In this document: one piece after another, positions 16,038-25,389 of the stretch
Layout of the letters: each line of letters opens with the position of its first letter
How positions within the stretch are numbered: position 1 is the first letter of the stretch
Origin: Mameliella sp. MMSF_3455
Lineage (GTDB): Bacteria > Pseudomonadota > Alphaproteobacteria > Rhodobacterales > Rhodobacteraceae
DNA: 64,000 nt
NCBI RefSeq assembly: GCF_030733205.1
Contig: NZ_JASHJL010000021.1
Span: 26,167 to 90,166, forward strand
Reading direction: 5' to 3'
Program-made: the position numbers and the translations under genes
The notes under the pieces: model-generated
The model's input: only the letters and a program-made list of their open reading frames with translations
What the model was told of the DNA's origin: nothing
Databases searched by the model: none

Positions 16038-17006
16038 TCACCCCCCCTTGACGCCGGCGACGTTGACGTAGAGCGCGTAGACCGATTGCGAGGCGGCCAT
16101 GAACAGGCGGCTGTTGGCCCGCCCGCCGAAACAGACATTGGCGCAGCGTTCCGGCAGCGCGATGCGCCCGATGGGGCGCCCGTCCGGGGCAAAGACCATG
16201 ACGCCGTCGAGGCCCGGATCGCCCATGCCCCAGCCGCACCACAGGTTGCCGTCCACGTCGCAGCGCATCCCGTCCGGGGTGCCCGGCCCGGCGTCGATCT
16301 GGACGCGGCGGTTGGACAGGCTCTGCCCATCCGCGGCCACATCATAGGCCAGGATCTTGCGGTTGGGCGTGCCGCGCGATTCGACGATGTAGAGGATGCC
16401 CTCATCCGGTGAAAAGCACAGACCGTTGGGGCCGAGGATGCCGTCGGCAACGACCGATGCCTGCCCCGTCTCCGGGTCCAGCCGGTAGACCGCCTCGGGC
16501 AGTTCCGGATCGGACCTGTAGCCCTCGTAGTTCCCCAGGATGCCGAACACCGGGTCGGAGAACCAGATCGAGCCGTCCGATTTCACGATGATGTCGTTGG
16601 GCGAGTTCAGGCGCTTGCCCTCGAAGCTGTCCATCAGGACCGTGATCGAGCCGTCGTATTCGGTTCGGGTGATGCGCCGCTGCCCATGTTCGCAGGAGAT
16701 CAGCCGCCCCTGCCGGTCGCGCGTGTGGCCGTTGGCGAAATTCGACGGCGCGCGGTACTCGCTGACTGTGCCGGTTTCCTCGGTCCAGCGCATGATGCGG
16801 TTGTTGGGGATGTCGCTCCACAGGAGGTGGCGGGCATCGCCGAACCAGACCGGACCTTCGGCCCAGCGCAGGCCCGTGGCCAGCCGTTCGACCCCGGCCA
16901 GCGGCAGACGGTACTTGTCGAAAGCCGGATCGAGCGATTGCACCGCCGGGTCGGGATAGCGCGTGGTCGGCGCCCAGCCGTTCGGGAATAGATCCTTGTC
17001 GCTCAC
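16038..17006 (-). CDS. SMP-30/gluconolactonase-family hydrolase
   Basis: The protein has 322 residues. The GTG at 17006 is chosen because AGGAGGAG stands 8-15 bases before it; a longer frame from GTG 17072 has no ribosome site. It is a six-bladed propeller of the SMP-30/LRE family: RWAEGPVWFGDARHLLWSDI with the metal Glu, LNSPNDIIVKSDGSIWFSDP with Asn and Asp ligands, and GTPDGMRCDVDGNLWCG. Family members open sugar lactones or hydrolyse other esters. It is the last gene of an operon that starts with rmlA and contains caiD and a thioesterase, so a lactone or carnitine-linked role cannot be separated from sequence alone. Confidence 0.85.
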   Translation of the reverse strand: MSDKDLFPNGWAPTTRYPDPAVQSLDPAFDKYRLPLAGVERLATGLRWAEGPVWFGDARHLLWSDIPNNRIMRWTEETGTVSEYRAPSNFANGHTRDRQGRLISCEHGQRRITRTEYDGSITVLMDSFEGKRLNSPNDIIVKSDGSIWFSDPVFGILGNYEGYRSDPELPEAVYRLDPETGQASVVADGILGPNGLCFSPDEGILYIVESRGTPNRKILAYDVAADGQSLSNRRVQIDAGPGTPDGMRCDVDGNLWCGWGMGDPGLDGVMVFAPDGRPIGRIALPERCANVCFGGRANSRLFMAASQSVYALYVNVAGVKGG

Positions 17007-17068
17007 CTGTCGTCTCCTCCTGCTGACTTCGCGACGAACCTCGGGCGTGGCAGCCGGATTGTAAAGCC

Positions 17069-17587
17069 TCACCGGCGCTTCAGCGCGATCCCCTGCCCGG
17101 CCTCGGGCGGGTTGCCAAGCGGCTGGTGCACCGCCAGCACCTGCGCCAGCCTTTCGGCGACCTGCGGCTGCCAGGCTTCGGCGCGGCGGCTGTTCAGGTT
17201 GAACCCCAGCATCTTGGTCTCGTTCGTGGCGCTTGGGGTGCCATCGGCGTCCAGAACCCGGTGGAACAGGACGAACCGCTTGGCATCCACGTCCAGCAGC
17301 TGGGTCTCGATGGAAAAGGCCGCGCCCTCTGCCAGTTCACCGGTATAGGTGACGTGGTTTTCGACGATGGCGTATTCGTGGCCGGCGCGGGCCTCGATCG
17401 TCTGGACCGGCGCATTGATCCAGTTCCAGAAGGCCCAGTTCGCCTGGTCGCAGATGGTCAGGTAGTGGGCCATGTTCAGGTGGTGGTATTCGTCCACCCA
17501 GTCGGGTTTGACCGTATTGCGGACAAGGGTCAGCGGAGCGGCGATTTCCCCGGTCCAGTCGTGCAGGAAGGTTTCCGTGACCAGCAT
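17069..17587 (-). CDS. Hotdog-fold acyl-CoA thioesterase
   Basis: The protein has 172 residues with a single hotdog domain of the 4-hydroxybenzoyl-CoA thioesterase type; the family start DWVDEYHHLNMAHYL is clear, with the acidic active-site region in this helix. The gene overlaps the caiD stop by one base (TGATG), so it is coupled to a carnitinyl-CoA dehydratase. Thioesterases in carnitine degradation release betaine or related acids from CoA. That role is a reasonable guess from the neighbour, not proven by residues. Confidence 0.8.
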   Translation of the reverse strand: MLVTETFLHDWTGEIAAPLTLVRNTVKPDWVDEYHHLNMAHYLTICDQANWAFWNWINAPVQTIEARAGHEYAIVENHVTYTGELAEGAAFSIETQLLDVDAKRFVLFHRVLDADGTPSATNETKMLGFNLNSRRAEAWQPQVAERLAQVLAVHQPLGNPPEAGQGIALKRR

Positions 17588-18369
17588 CAGCGGCCCTTCC
17601 AGACCGGATCGCGCTTTTCCGAGACCGAGGCGATGCCCTCGACGGCGTCTTCGCTGTCGTAGACGCGCCCGTAGGCGCCAAGGTCGCCGGCGCGCATGCG
17701 GTCAAAGGCTGCGCGTTCACCCAATCCGTCCGTGGCGCGGTCGATCTCCTTGATGGCCTGCAGGGAAAGCGGCGCCGAAGCGGCGACACGGTCTGCCAGT
17801 TCCAGTGCCGTCTCAAGCAGGGTTTCGGCGGGGACCACGCTGTTGACGACGCCCCAGCGGTGCAGATCCTCTGCCGCGGCGCGGCGGCCCGTCATCAGCA
17901 TTTCCATCGCCACCGCGCGCGGCAGGCGGCGCGGCAGGCGGATCACGCCACCGCTGTCGGGCACGACGCCGATGGTCGCCTCTGGCAAGGCAAACTCGGC
18001 GTGGTCGGCGGCGACGATCATGTCCGCCGCCAGCGCCAGTTCGAACCCGCCCCCCAGCGCCAGCCCGTTGACGGCGGCGATGACCGGCTTGGTCAGGTCC
18101 CAGTATTCGGTCAGTCCGGCGAAGCCGCCGACCCCTTGCCAGGCATCCGCCGCCTCGCCTTCGGCGGCGGCCTTGAGATCCCAGCCGGCGGAAAAGAAGC
18201 GCGACCCGCCGCCGGTGACGATGCCCACGGAGAGGCCGTCGTCGTCTTGCAGGGTGCGAAAGGCCTCGCCCAGCGCGATGCTGGTGGCGGCGTCGATCGC
18301 GTTGGCCTTGGGCCGGTCCAGGGTCACCAGCAGCACGCGCCCGCGCCGCTCTGTCGTCACATCGCTCAT
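17587..18369 (-). CDS. caiD: Carnitinyl-CoA dehydratase (crotonase family)
   Basis: The protein has 260 residues from ATG 18369, which lies inside the rmlA stop (ATGA). It is a crotonase fold with close likeness to E. coli CaiD as I recall it: [42 protein letters not shown], then [16 protein letters not shown] (oxyanion hole), [15 protein letters not shown] with the catalytic Glu, and the C-terminus [10 protein letters not shown]. CaiD interconverts carnitinyl-CoA and crotonobetainyl-CoA. No caiA, caiB or caiC is visible here; a thioesterase and an SMP-30 protein follow. Being read from rmlA is unusual. Confidence 0.88.
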   Translation of the reverse strand: MSDVTTERRGRVLLVTLDRPKANAIDAATSIALGEAFRTLQDDDGLSVGIVTGGGSRFFSAGWDLKAAAEGEAADAWQGVGGFAGLTEYWDLTKPVIAAVNGLALGGGFELALAADMIVAADHAEFALPEATIGVVPDSGGVIRLPRRLPRAVAMEMLMTGRRAAAEDLHRWGVVNSVVPAETLLETALELADRVAASAPLSLQAIKEIDRATDGLGERAAFDRMRAGDLGAYGRVYDSEDAVEGIASVSEKRDPVWKGR

Positions 18370-19241
18370 GTTTCCACCAGTCGCGCCAGATAGGCGCCGT
18401 AGCCGGATTTTCCGAACATGCGCGCGCGCTCCATCAGCGCATCTGCATCTATCCAGCCCTGTTGATAGGCGATCTCTTCGGGGCAACCAACCTGCTGGCC
18501 CTGCCGTTCCGACAGCGTCCGGACAAAATTGCCGGCATCCAGCAGCGAGCCATGCGTGCCGGTGTCGAGCCAGGCATAGCCGCGCCCCATCTGCTGCACG
18601 TTGAGCAGTCCGTCACGCAGGTAGGTCTCCAGCAGCGAGGTGATTTCCAGCTCGCCGCGGGCCGAGGGCGTGACGGCGCGCGCCCGTTCCGGCGCGCTGC
18701 CATCCAGAAAATAGAGCCCCGTGACAGCATATGGCGATGGTGCCCTTGTCGGTTTCTCGATAATCGACCTCACCGTGCCATCGGGACCGAAATCCACCAC
18801 GCCGTAGCGTTCCGGGTCCGCGACCCGGTAGCCGAACACCGTGCCGCCCGTCTGCTGGGCGTCGGCGGTGCGCAGGTGTTCCGGCAACCCGTGACCGAAA
18901 AAGATGTTGTCGCCCAGAACCATTGCCGACGGCGCACCGTTCAGAAAGGTTTCGGCCAGCAGATAGGCCTGTGCCAGTCCGTCCGGAGAGGGCTGCACGA
19001 CGTAGTCGAGCGAAAGCCCCCACTGGCTGCCATCGCCCAGCGTGCGGCGGAACTGCTCCTGGTCCTGCGGCGTGGTGATGATGCAGATCTCTCGGATGCC
19101 GGTCAGCATCAGCACCGACAGCGGGTAGAAGATCATCGGCTTGTCGTAGATCGGCACCAGCTGTTTGGAGATGCCCATCGTGATCGGGTACAGCCGCGTG
19201 CCCGATCCGCCCGCCAGAATGATGCCCTTGCGCCTGGCCAT
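18366..19241 (-). CDS. rmlA: Glucose-1-phosphate thymidylyltransferase
   Basis: The protein has 291 residues, and AGGGGG precedes the ATG. It joins dTTP and glucose-1-phosphate into dTDP-glucose, the first step to dTDP-L-rhamnose. The signature [17 protein letters not shown] is at the N-terminus, followed by [10 protein letters not shown] with the metal Asp and the lysine-bearing [15 protein letters not shown]. It is divergent from rmlCBD with a shared 161-bp promoter region. Its stop overlaps the start of caiD, so caiD, a thioesterase and an SMP-30 gene are probably transcribed with it. Confidence 0.95.
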   Translation of the reverse strand: MARRKGIILAGGSGTRLYPITMGISKQLVPIYDKPMIFYPLSVLMLTGIREICIITTPQDQEQFRRTLGDGSQWGLSLDYVVQPSPDGLAQAYLLAETFLNGAPSAMVLGDNIFFGHGLPEHLRTADAQQTGGTVFGYRVADPERYGVVDFGPDGTVRSIIEKPTRAPSPYAVTGLYFLDGSAPERARAVTPSARGELEITSLLETYLRDGLLNVQQMGRGYAWLDTGTHGSLLDAGNFVRTLSERQGQQVGCPEEIAYQQGWIDADALMERARMFGKSGYGAYLARLVET

Positions 19242-19402
19242 GCGACCCCCTGAAATCCCTGCGTTCCATCCCTAGTGCCCCGCTACTCTGTCAAGAGTTT
19301 GGCAAAAGGGGAAACAATCAGTGTCCTGACAATCCGCTTGCGCCTTACAGTTGCCGCCTCCTTTGGGTAAACAGGCAACGGATTTCGACCGATGGGGGCC
19401 AA

Positions 19403-19972
19403 ATGCTCGACGTTCAAGCCACCGCCTTGCCTGGTGTGCTCATCCTGACCCCGCGCCGGTTTGGCGATGCGCGCGGTTTTTTCAGCGAAAGCTGGAACCG
19501 CAAGCGCATGGCCGAACACGGCATCGAGATCGACTTCGTGCAGGACAATCATTCTCTTTCGGCCGAGCCGGGGACACTGCGCGGGCTGCATTTCCAGGGC
19601 CCGCCCCATGCCCAAGCCAAGCTGGTGCGCTGCGGGCGCGGGCGGCTCTTCGACGTGGCGGTGGACATCCGGGTGGGGTCTCCGACCTACGGCAACTGGA
19701 TCGGGGTCGAACTGAGCGCGGAAAACGGCAAGCAAATGCTTGTGCCCAAGGGGTTTCTGCACGGCTTCGTCACGCGCGATCCCGACACGGAGGTGCTCTA
19801 CAAATGCTCGGACTACTATGCACCCGACAGCGAAGGGACGGTACGTTTCGATGACCCGGCCATCGGCATCGACTGGGGGTTGGAAGGGCCACCGATCCTG
19901 AGCGAGAAGGACGCCAAGGCGCCACTGTTGGCGGAAATCTCCAGCCCCTTCGCCTGGGAGGAAGGGGCATGA
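19403..19972 (+). CDS. rmlC: dTDP-4-dehydrorhamnose 3,5-epimerase
   Basis: The protein has 189 residues; a GGGGGCC stretch precedes the ATG. It epimerises C3 and C5 of dTDP-4-keto-6-deoxyglucose. The cupin-like fold carries the expected catalytic His in [18 protein letters not shown] and the Lys in the same stretch; [11 protein letters not shown] and [13 protein letters not shown] are family landmarks. rmlB starts inside its stop (ATGA). The enzyme is cytosolic and supplies rhamnose for surface polysaccharide. Confidence 0.95.
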   Translation: MLDVQATALPGVLILTPRRFGDARGFFSESWNRKRMAEHGIEIDFVQDNHSLSAEPGTLRGLHFQGPPHAQAKLVRCGRGRLFDVAVDIRVGSPTYGNWIGVELSAENGKQMLVPKGFLHGFVTRDPDTEVLYKCSDYYAPDSEGTVRFDDPAIGIDWGLEGPPILSEKDAKAPLLAEISSPFAWEEGA

Positions 19973-21012
19973 AACTGCTGATCACCGGCGGCGCAGGTTT
20001 CATCGGCTCGGCAGTGGTGCGTCGCGCGATCACCGACGGACACCAGGTGGTGAACCTCGATGCGCTGACCTACGCGGCCTGTCTCGACAACGTCGCCTCG
20101 GTCGCGGACGACCCCGGCTATGTTTTCGAACATGCCGACATCCGTGACCGCACCGCGCTGGACCGGATTTTCGCGCAGCATCGCCCGGACGCGGTGATGC
20201 ACCTGGCCGCGGAAAGCCATGTCGACCGCTCCATCGACGGGCCGGGCACCTTCATCGACACCAATGTCATGGGCACCTTTCACCTGCTGGAGGCCGCCCG
20301 CGCCTACTGGACCCGCGAGGGCCGGCCCGAGGGGTTCCGGTTCCACCATGTTTCCACCGACGAGGTTTTTGGCTCTCTCGGCGCGGAAGGACAATTTACC
20401 GAGACCAGCCCCTATGATCCCCGTTCGCCCTATTCGGCGTCCAAGGCCGGGTCCGACCACCTGGTGCGCGCCTGGCACGAGACCTACGGCCTGCCCGTCG
20501 TTCTGACGAACTGTTCCAACAACTACGGCCCCTTTCATTTCCCCGAAAAGCTGATCCCGCTGGTGATCCTGAACGCGCTGGCGGGCAAAGCTCTGCCGAT
20601 CTACGGGGACGGATCGAACGTGCGCGACTGGCTTTTCGTCGAAGACCACGCCGAGGCGCTGCTCTTGGTGGTGCAGAAGGGGGCGGTGGGCCGCAGCTAC
20701 AACATCGGCGGCGAGAACGAGCGCACGAACCTCGACCTGGTGCAGACGCTCTGTAGGATCCTTGACCGCAAGCGCCCGCGCGACAACGGGTCCTATGCCG
20801 ACCTCATCACCTTCGTCACCGACCGGCCCGGACATGATGCCCGCTATGCCGTCGACCCGGCGCGCATCCGCGAGGAACTGGGCTGGCGCCCCTCGGTGAC
20901 GGTGGACGAAGGGTTGGAAAGGACCGTCGACTGGTATCTTGCGAACGCGCCCTGGTGGCGTGCCCTGCAGGCCCGGCACGGCGTGGGAGAACGGCTGGGG
21001 GTGGGCGCATGA
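19969..21012 (+). CDS. rmlB: dTDP-glucose 4,6-dehydratase
   Basis: The protein has 347 residues and overlaps the rmlC stop (ATGA). It is an extended short-chain dehydrogenase: NAD motif [11 protein letters not shown] at the N-terminus, catalytic STDEVFGSL with the Asp-Glu pair and [14 protein letters not shown] with the Tyr-x3-Lys pair. It makes dTDP-4-keto-6-deoxyglucose, which RmlC and RmlD finish. The order is rmlC-rmlB-rmlD, with each start overlapping the stop before it. Confidence 0.96.
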   Translation: MKLLITGGAGFIGSAVVRRAITDGHQVVNLDALTYAACLDNVASVADDPGYVFEHADIRDRTALDRIFAQHRPDAVMHLAAESHVDRSIDGPGTFIDTNVMGTFHLLEAARAYWTREGRPEGFRFHHVSTDEVFGSLGAEGQFTETSPYDPRSPYSASKAGSDHLVRAWHETYGLPVVLTNCSNNYGPFHFPEKLIPLVILNALAGKALPIYGDGSNVRDWLFVEDHAEALLLVVQKGAVGRSYNIGGENERTNLDLVQTLCRILDRKRPRDNGSYADLITFVTDRPGHDARYAVDPARIREELGWRPSVTVDEGLERTVDWYLANAPWWRALQARHGVGERLGVGA

Positions 21013-21899
21013 TCCTGGTCTTCGGCAGGAGCGGACAGGTCGGGACAGAGTTGCAACGGCTGGGCAATGTCACCGCGCTGGACCAGGATCAGGCCGACCT
21101 TTCCGATCCTGACGGCTGCGCCGAGGCGATCCGCGCCCGCCGCCCCCGGACCGTCATCAACGCCGCCGCCTACACGGCGGTCGACCGGGCCGAGGACGAA
21201 GAGCCGCTGGCCACCACGATCAATGGCGCGGCCCCCGCCGCGATGGCGCGCGCCTGCGCCGAGATCGGCGCGCCGCTGGTCCATATCTCGACCGATTACG
21301 TCTTTGACGGTTCTGGCAGCCTGCCCTGGGCTCCGGGGGATCAGACGGCGCCGATCAACGCCTATGGCCGGTCGAAACTGGCCGGCGAAACCGGCATCCG
21401 CGCCGCGGGCGGCCCCCATGCCATCCTGCGGACTTCATGGGTCTTTTCCGCGCATGGCGCCAATTTCGTCAGGACGATGCTGCGGCTGGGGGCGGAACGG
21501 GACCGGCTGAGTATCGTCGCCGACCAAGTGGGCGGCCCCACCTCCGCCGCCGCCATCGCGCGGGCCTGCCTGACCGTGAGTGAGGCATTGTGCCAGCAGC
21601 CGGAAAAGACGGGCACCTATCACCTGTCCGGCGGGCCCGATGTCAGCTGGGCCGATTTCGCCCGGGCGATCTTTGCCCGGGCGGGACTGACGGCCGAAGT
21701 GAAGGATGTTCCCAGCAGCGCATATCCGACACCGGCGGCTCGCCCGCTCAATTCGCGTCTCGACAACACGGCACTTGCGCGCGCCTTCCACCTGAGCCGG
21801 CCCGACTGGCAGGCCGACCTGGACGCGGTGCTGCGCGACCTCGGCCACCTCCAGGCCGCGCGCGCCGGTCGTTCAGCACAGGCGATACGCCAGACCTAG
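21009..21899 (+). CDS. rmlD: dTDP-4-dehydrorhamnose reductase
   Basis: The protein has 296 residues from ATG 21009, which overlaps the rmlB stop. It reduces the 4-keto group with NAD(P)H to give dTDP-L-rhamnose. The Rossmann start [15 protein letters not shown], the motif [11 protein letters not shown] and the catalytic YGRSKLAGE are all present. It is the last gene of the rmlCBD operon, and its stop overlaps the stop of the convergent dehydrogenase gene at 21896. Confidence 0.95.
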   Translation: MILVFGRSGQVGTELQRLGNVTALDQDQADLSDPDGCAEAIRARRPRTVINAAAYTAVDRAEDEEPLATTINGAAPAAMARACAEIGAPLVHISTDYVFDGSGSLPWAPGDQTAPINAYGRSKLAGETGIRAAGGPHAILRTSWVFSAHGANFVRTMLRLGAERDRLSIVADQVGGPTSAAAIARACLTVSEALCQQPEKTGTYHLSGGPDVSWADFARAIFARAGLTAEVKDVPSSAYPTPAARPLNSRLDNTALARAFHLSRPDWQADLDAVLRDLGHLQAARAGRSAQAIRQT

Positions 21900-22840
21900 C
21901 GCTGCACCACCACCTCGGCGCCGCGCAGGGGGGGCTCTTCGTCCACCAGCGTCTCGGGGAAACCCGGCGCCCGCACCGAGAGGCCCGTGCCCGCCTCCAG
22001 CCTCTCGATCATCCTGTCGGACTGCGCCCGGGCGCCCATCCTCTGCTGGCCGTCGCGGATCATCGCGATCACCTGCGGCGAGAGTTCCAGCGGTACGCCA
22101 TGCTCATCTGCCAGCGCCTGGAACAGGCCAACATCCTTCATCACCAGGTCCAGCGCGAAGTCCACGTCACGGCTGCCGGACAGGATCAGCTGGCTTTCGG
22201 TCTCGTGGACAAAGGAATTGCCCGAGGAAATGCGGATCGCCTCGTAGGTCGTCGCCATGTCCAGCCCCGCAGCCTGCATCGTTGCCAGGGCCTCGCAGAG
22301 CGTCAGCAGGTTGGCGGTGGCCAGGTAATTGGTCATGACCTTGAGTTTCGAGGCGGTGCCGACTTCTCCGGTGTGCAGCACCTGCCGCCCGAGGATCGTC
22401 AACAGCGGCAGGACCGCCTCGAAACTGGCGCGCGGGGCGCCGCAAAAGACCGAGATATTGCCCGTCGCCGCCCTGTGGCACCCGCCCGACACCGGCGCCT
22501 CGATCGCGACCGCGCCCGTTTCGGCCACCCGGGCCGCCTGGGCCACGATCACCGCCGGGTCGGTGGTCGACATCTCGACCCAGGTCTTGCCCGGCACCAT
22601 TTCGGGCAGCATCTCGGCCAGCACCGTCTCCGAGGCCGCGGGACTGGGCAGGGAGGTGATGACCACGTCGCAGCGCGCCATGACCTCTGCGGCCGATCCT
22701 GTCGCCTCGGCGCCCTCTGCGACCATTCCGGCAAGGCGCGCCGGGTCGAGGTCGAAGACCGTCAGTCCGACGCCGTTGCGCAGCAGGTTGCCTGCCAGCT
22801 TGGCGCCCACAGCGCCCAGTCCGATGAATCCCGTCTGCAT
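21896..22840 (-). CDS. Beta-hydroxyacid dehydrogenase (3-hydroxyisobutyrate dehydrogenase family)
   Basis: The protein has 314 residues, and AGGAGGT precedes the ATG. The N-terminal Rossmann motif is GFIGLGAVGAKLAGNLLRNG; the substrate loop is EAPVSGGCHRAATG; the catalytic Lys is in SKLKVMTNYLATANL. The C-terminus extends ~20 residues past the usual end. Possible substrates are 3-hydroxyisobutyrate, tartronate semialdehyde or similar. Thymine catabolism makes a related 3-carbon branched acid, but this gene is separated from the pyrimidine island by the rml genes, so no link is claimed. It is probably transcribed alone. Confidence 0.85.
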   Translation of the reverse strand: MQTGFIGLGAVGAKLAGNLLRNGVGLTVFDLDPARLAGMVAEGAEATGSAAEVMARCDVVITSLPSPAASETVLAEMLPEMVPGKTWVEMSTTDPAVIVAQAARVAETGAVAIEAPVSGGCHRAATGNISVFCGAPRASFEAVLPLLTILGRQVLHTGEVGTASKLKVMTNYLATANLLTLCEALATMQAAGLDMATTYEAIRISSGNSFVHETESQLILSGSRDVDFALDLVMKDVGLFQALADEHGVPLELSPQVIAMIRDGQQRMGARAQSDRMIERLEAGTGLSVRAPGFPETLVDEEPPLRGAEVVVQR

Positions 22841-22946
22841 CCGTACCTCCTGTTTTCAGCCAGCCTGCGACGACACCCTGCGCACAGTCCGCGCCGTTTG
22901 CGACAGAAAACTTGTGCGCGGCGTCGCCGGCCCCTAGCCTTTCGCC

Positions 22947-23075
22947 ATGACATGGCCCGTCAAAACCCCGTCGCAGCATGCCGCCACCCGACTTGAGACC
23001 GGCAGGCAATGCCCGCGCGGCCTCGCCGCGGATCACGGCCGGCGGGGGCGCATGATGCGGGCGGGGTCAGGCTGA
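22947..23075 (+). CDS. Possible leaderless 42-residue leader gene coupled to ogt
   Basis: This short frame encodes a basic peptide (MTWPVKTPSQHAATRLETGR at its start). Its TGA overlaps the ogt ATG (TGATG), the kind of arrangement used for translational coupling. No ribosome site precedes it, but TTGTGC-17-TAGCCT stands so that transcription would start at or just before its ATG, as in leaderless messages. I recognise no homologue. It may be only the 5' region of the ogt transcript. Confidence 0.35.
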   Translation: MTWPVKTPSQHAATRLETGRQCPRGLAADHGRRGRMMRAGSG

Positions 23076-23530
23076 TGCCCCGGACCTGTGTCGAGACCCC
23101 AACCGGCCCTTTCGAGATCAGCGAGACAGACGGCGCCATAACCCGCGCCACCTGGACCCGGAGCGATGCCTGCGACGACACGCCCGTTCTGCGGCGCGCG
23201 GCGGACCAGGTCGCCGCCTATTTCGACGGGAGCCTGACCGCCTTCGACCTGCCCCTGCGGGTGGCGGCAAGCCCCTTTCAGCAACAGGTCTGCGCCCAGA
23301 TCGCCGCGATCCCCTTTGGCGACACCCTGACCTATGGCGATATCGCCCGCACACTTGGCGCGCCGCCGCAGGCGGTAGGGCGCGGCTGTGGCGGCAACCC
23401 GATTGCGCTGATTATCCCCTGTCACCGCGTGCTGGGCCGCGACGGTCTGGGCGGATTTTCCGGCGGCACCGGGGTCGAGACGAAGGTATGGCTGCTGCGC
23501 CACGAGGGCGCGGGCGGATTGCTGATCTGA
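23075..23530 (+). CDS. ogt: Methylated-DNA-protein-cysteine methyltransferase
   Basis: The protein has 151 residues from ATG 23075; the same frame extends to 23009 without added similarity. It repairs O6-methylguanine and O4-methylthymine by moving the methyl to its own Cys in the active-site motif IIPCHRVLG. The DNA-binding helix region FQQQVCAQIAAIPFGDTLTYGDIA and GRGCGGNPIAL precede it. It lacks the Ada regulator domain. A short upstream frame ends on its start codon. Confidence 0.92.
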   Translation: MPRTCVETPTGPFEISETDGAITRATWTRSDACDDTPVLRRAADQVAAYFDGSLTAFDLPLRVAASPFQQQVCAQIAAIPFGDTLTYGDIARTLGAPPQAVGRGCGGNPIALIIPCHRVLGRDGLGGFSGGTGVETKVWLLRHEGAGGLLI

Positions 23531-23695
23531 TGGCGGCAGGCCAATCACCACCGCAGCAATAGACCCGCTGCCTGCCTGTGCGCAGAAACCGTTGTCATCC
23601 ACAGATGGATCCCGTCTGCCGAACCGGCGCACCTATTAACGCGGCCGGGACAGATCGCCCCCGGCGCGGGAGAGCGCCCACCTAAGCGTAGCGGA

Positions 23696-24529
23696 TCAGT
23701 CCCGGCGCGGATCGCGGGGATAGACGCCCAGGATTTCCAGCATGTCGGTGAAGTAGTCCAGCTCTTCGAGCGCACGCTTGACGCCGGGGTCCTCGGGGTG
23801 GCCCTCGATGTCGGCGTAGAACTGGGTCGCCGTGAAAGAGCCATTGACCATGTAGCTTTCCAGCTTGGTCATGTTGACGCCGTTTGTCGCGAAACCGCCC
23901 ATCGCCTTGTAGAGCGCGGCGGGGATGTTGCGCACCTGGAAAATGAAGGTGGTCATCATGCCGTGGCTGCCCCGGCGCGAGATGTCGGGCTCGGGCGCCA
24001 TCAACAGGAACCGCGTGGTATTGTGAGCGTGGTCCTCGATGTGGCGGGCCAGGATATGCAACCCGTAGATCTCGGCCGCGAGGTCCGAGGCCAGCACGCC
24101 CTCGTCGCGCAGTTCCGCCTTGGCCAGTTCGGCCGCCGCGCCGGCGCTGTCCGCCGCGGCGATTCCCCGGATTCCGTATTTCGACAGAAAGCTCTGCGCC
24201 TGCGGCAAGAGCACCAGGTGCGCGCGGACCCGTTCCAGCTCCTCGATCTGCACGCCGGGCAGCGCCATGAGGCTGATGTGCACGCGGACGAATGCTTCAT
24301 CAACGATGCGCAGACCCGATTCCGGCAACAGCCGGTGGATGTCCGCGACGCGCCCGTAGGTCGAGTTCTCGACCGGCAGCATGGCCAGGTCCGCCCGACC
24401 TTCGCGCACCGCGGAAATCACGTCCTCGAAATTCCGGCAGGGCAGCACCTCGGCGCCCGGACGGGCCTCGGTGCAGGCCTGGTGGGAATAGGCGCCAAGC
24501 TCTCCCTGGAAGGCGATCCGCTGTGTCAT
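23696..24529 (-). CDS. pheA: Prephenate dehydratase
   Basis: The protein has 277 residues; GAGGG precedes ATG 24529. It converts prephenate to phenylpyruvate in phenylalanine synthesis. The N-terminal catalytic domain begins IAFQGELGAYSHQAC, contains LPVENSTYGRV and ends with the TTRFLLM motif (~170). A C-terminal ACT domain (~190-270, IPAALYKAMGGFATNGVNMT and KLESYM) should give feedback control by phenylalanine. There is no chorismate mutase domain, unlike the enterobacterial fusion. The gene is divergent from the cytochrome c gene. Confidence 0.95.
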   Translation of the reverse strand: MTQRIAFQGELGAYSHQACTEARPGAEVLPCRNFEDVISAVREGRADLAMLPVENSTYGRVADIHRLLPESGLRIVDEAFVRVHISLMALPGVQIEELERVRAHLVLLPQAQSFLSKYGIRGIAAADSAGAAAELAKAELRDEGVLASDLAAEIYGLHILARHIEDHAHNTTRFLLMAPEPDISRRGSHGMMTTFIFQVRNIPAALYKAMGGFATNGVNMTKLESYMVNGSFTATQFYADIEGHPEDPGVKRALEELDYFTDMLEILGVYPRDPRRD

Positions 24530-24652
24530 CTGAGGCCCTCGTCGCAAATCCCGCTGCACGCGGGCGATTGGTCGCGCCTTCTACCGCTTGCCCAAGGGGA
24601 TGGAAAGCAATAGATACGCGCCCGACAGAGATCCAAGCAGACAGGGCTTCCC

Positions 24653-25165
24653 ATGTTCGATACCATGACCTTTACCAAGATCGTCGGCGGCCTGTGCGGC
24701 GCCTTGCTGATCTTCCTGATGGGCAAATGGGCTGCGGAGAGCCTGTATCACACCGGTGGCGGTCACCACGGCGAAGAACATGCCGCAGGTTTCGCGATCC
24801 AGGTGGAAGAAGCCGAGCCCGTCGAAGAGGAAGAGGTTGATTTCGCCGCGCTGATGGCCTCGGCGGACGCCGGCAAGGGCGAGCGCGTCTGGGGCAAGTG
24901 CCGCGCCTGCCACAAGCTGGACGGGTCGGATGCCGTCGGCCCGCACCTCGACGGTGTGGTCGGCCGTGATGTCGGCGCAGCGGCCGGTTTCGGCTACTCG
25001 GGCGCCCTGAGCGAGGCGGCCGACGTCTGGACCCCGGAAAACCTCTTTGCCTTCCTCGAAGACCCCCGCGGTTACGCGCCCGGCACCTCGATGGGTTTTG
25101 CAGGCCTGCCCAAGGCCGAGGACCGCGTCAACCTGATCGCCTACCTGCAAACGACCGGCGGCTGA
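24653..25165 (+). CDS. Membrane-anchored class I cytochrome c
   Basis: The protein has 170 residues. Residues ~9-25 form an uncleaved membrane anchor (IVGGLCGALLIFLMG), followed by a His-Gly and Glu-rich tether (~33-63), then a cytochrome c domain with C83-R-A-C86-H87. The likely Met ligand is in PGTSMGFAGLP. This build matches membrane-bound electron carriers such as CycM/cytochrome c552 that feed terminal oxidases in the alphaproteobacteria. It stands alone between pheA and a terminator. No FNR box was seen before it. Confidence 0.88.
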   Translation: MFDTMTFTKIVGGLCGALLIFLMGKWAAESLYHTGGGHHGEEHAAGFAIQVEEAEPVEEEEVDFAALMASADAGKGERVWGKCRACHKLDGSDAVGPHLDGVVGRDVGAAAGFGYSGALSEAADVWTPENLFAFLEDPRGYAPGTSMGFAGLPKAEDRVNLIAYLQTTGG

Positions 25166-25191
25166 TCTGACCGCACCGCGAGCATTCAAAG

Positions 25192-25218
25192 GGCCGTCCC
25201 GACCGGGCGGCCTTTTTT
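25192..25218 (+). terminator. Rho-independent terminator of the cytochrome c gene
   Basis: GGCCG-T-CCCG pairs with CGGG-CGGCC with one bulged T, followed by six T. It begins 27 bases after the stop codon. Confidence 0.85.
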
Positions 25219-25389
25219 CATGCGCATTTGCCGCGCAGCCCCCCGCCGACACCGGGGTGGACCACCCCAGAGGCGTTGACGTTTCCGTAATCTCGTCTTG
25301 AATGTGGTCGCGCGGAAAACTTAGCTTAGAATTAGCAAGGAAAAGCGCTCGATTACCGGGCCGAACCGCCGGTTGACAGGGAGATGACC

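Noticed and set aside
21896..22840. Assigning the dehydrogenase to thymine breakdown as 3-hydroxyisobutyrate dehydrogenase
   Set aside because: It is more than 10 kb from the catabolic enzymes, beyond the rml genes, and the family has many substrates.
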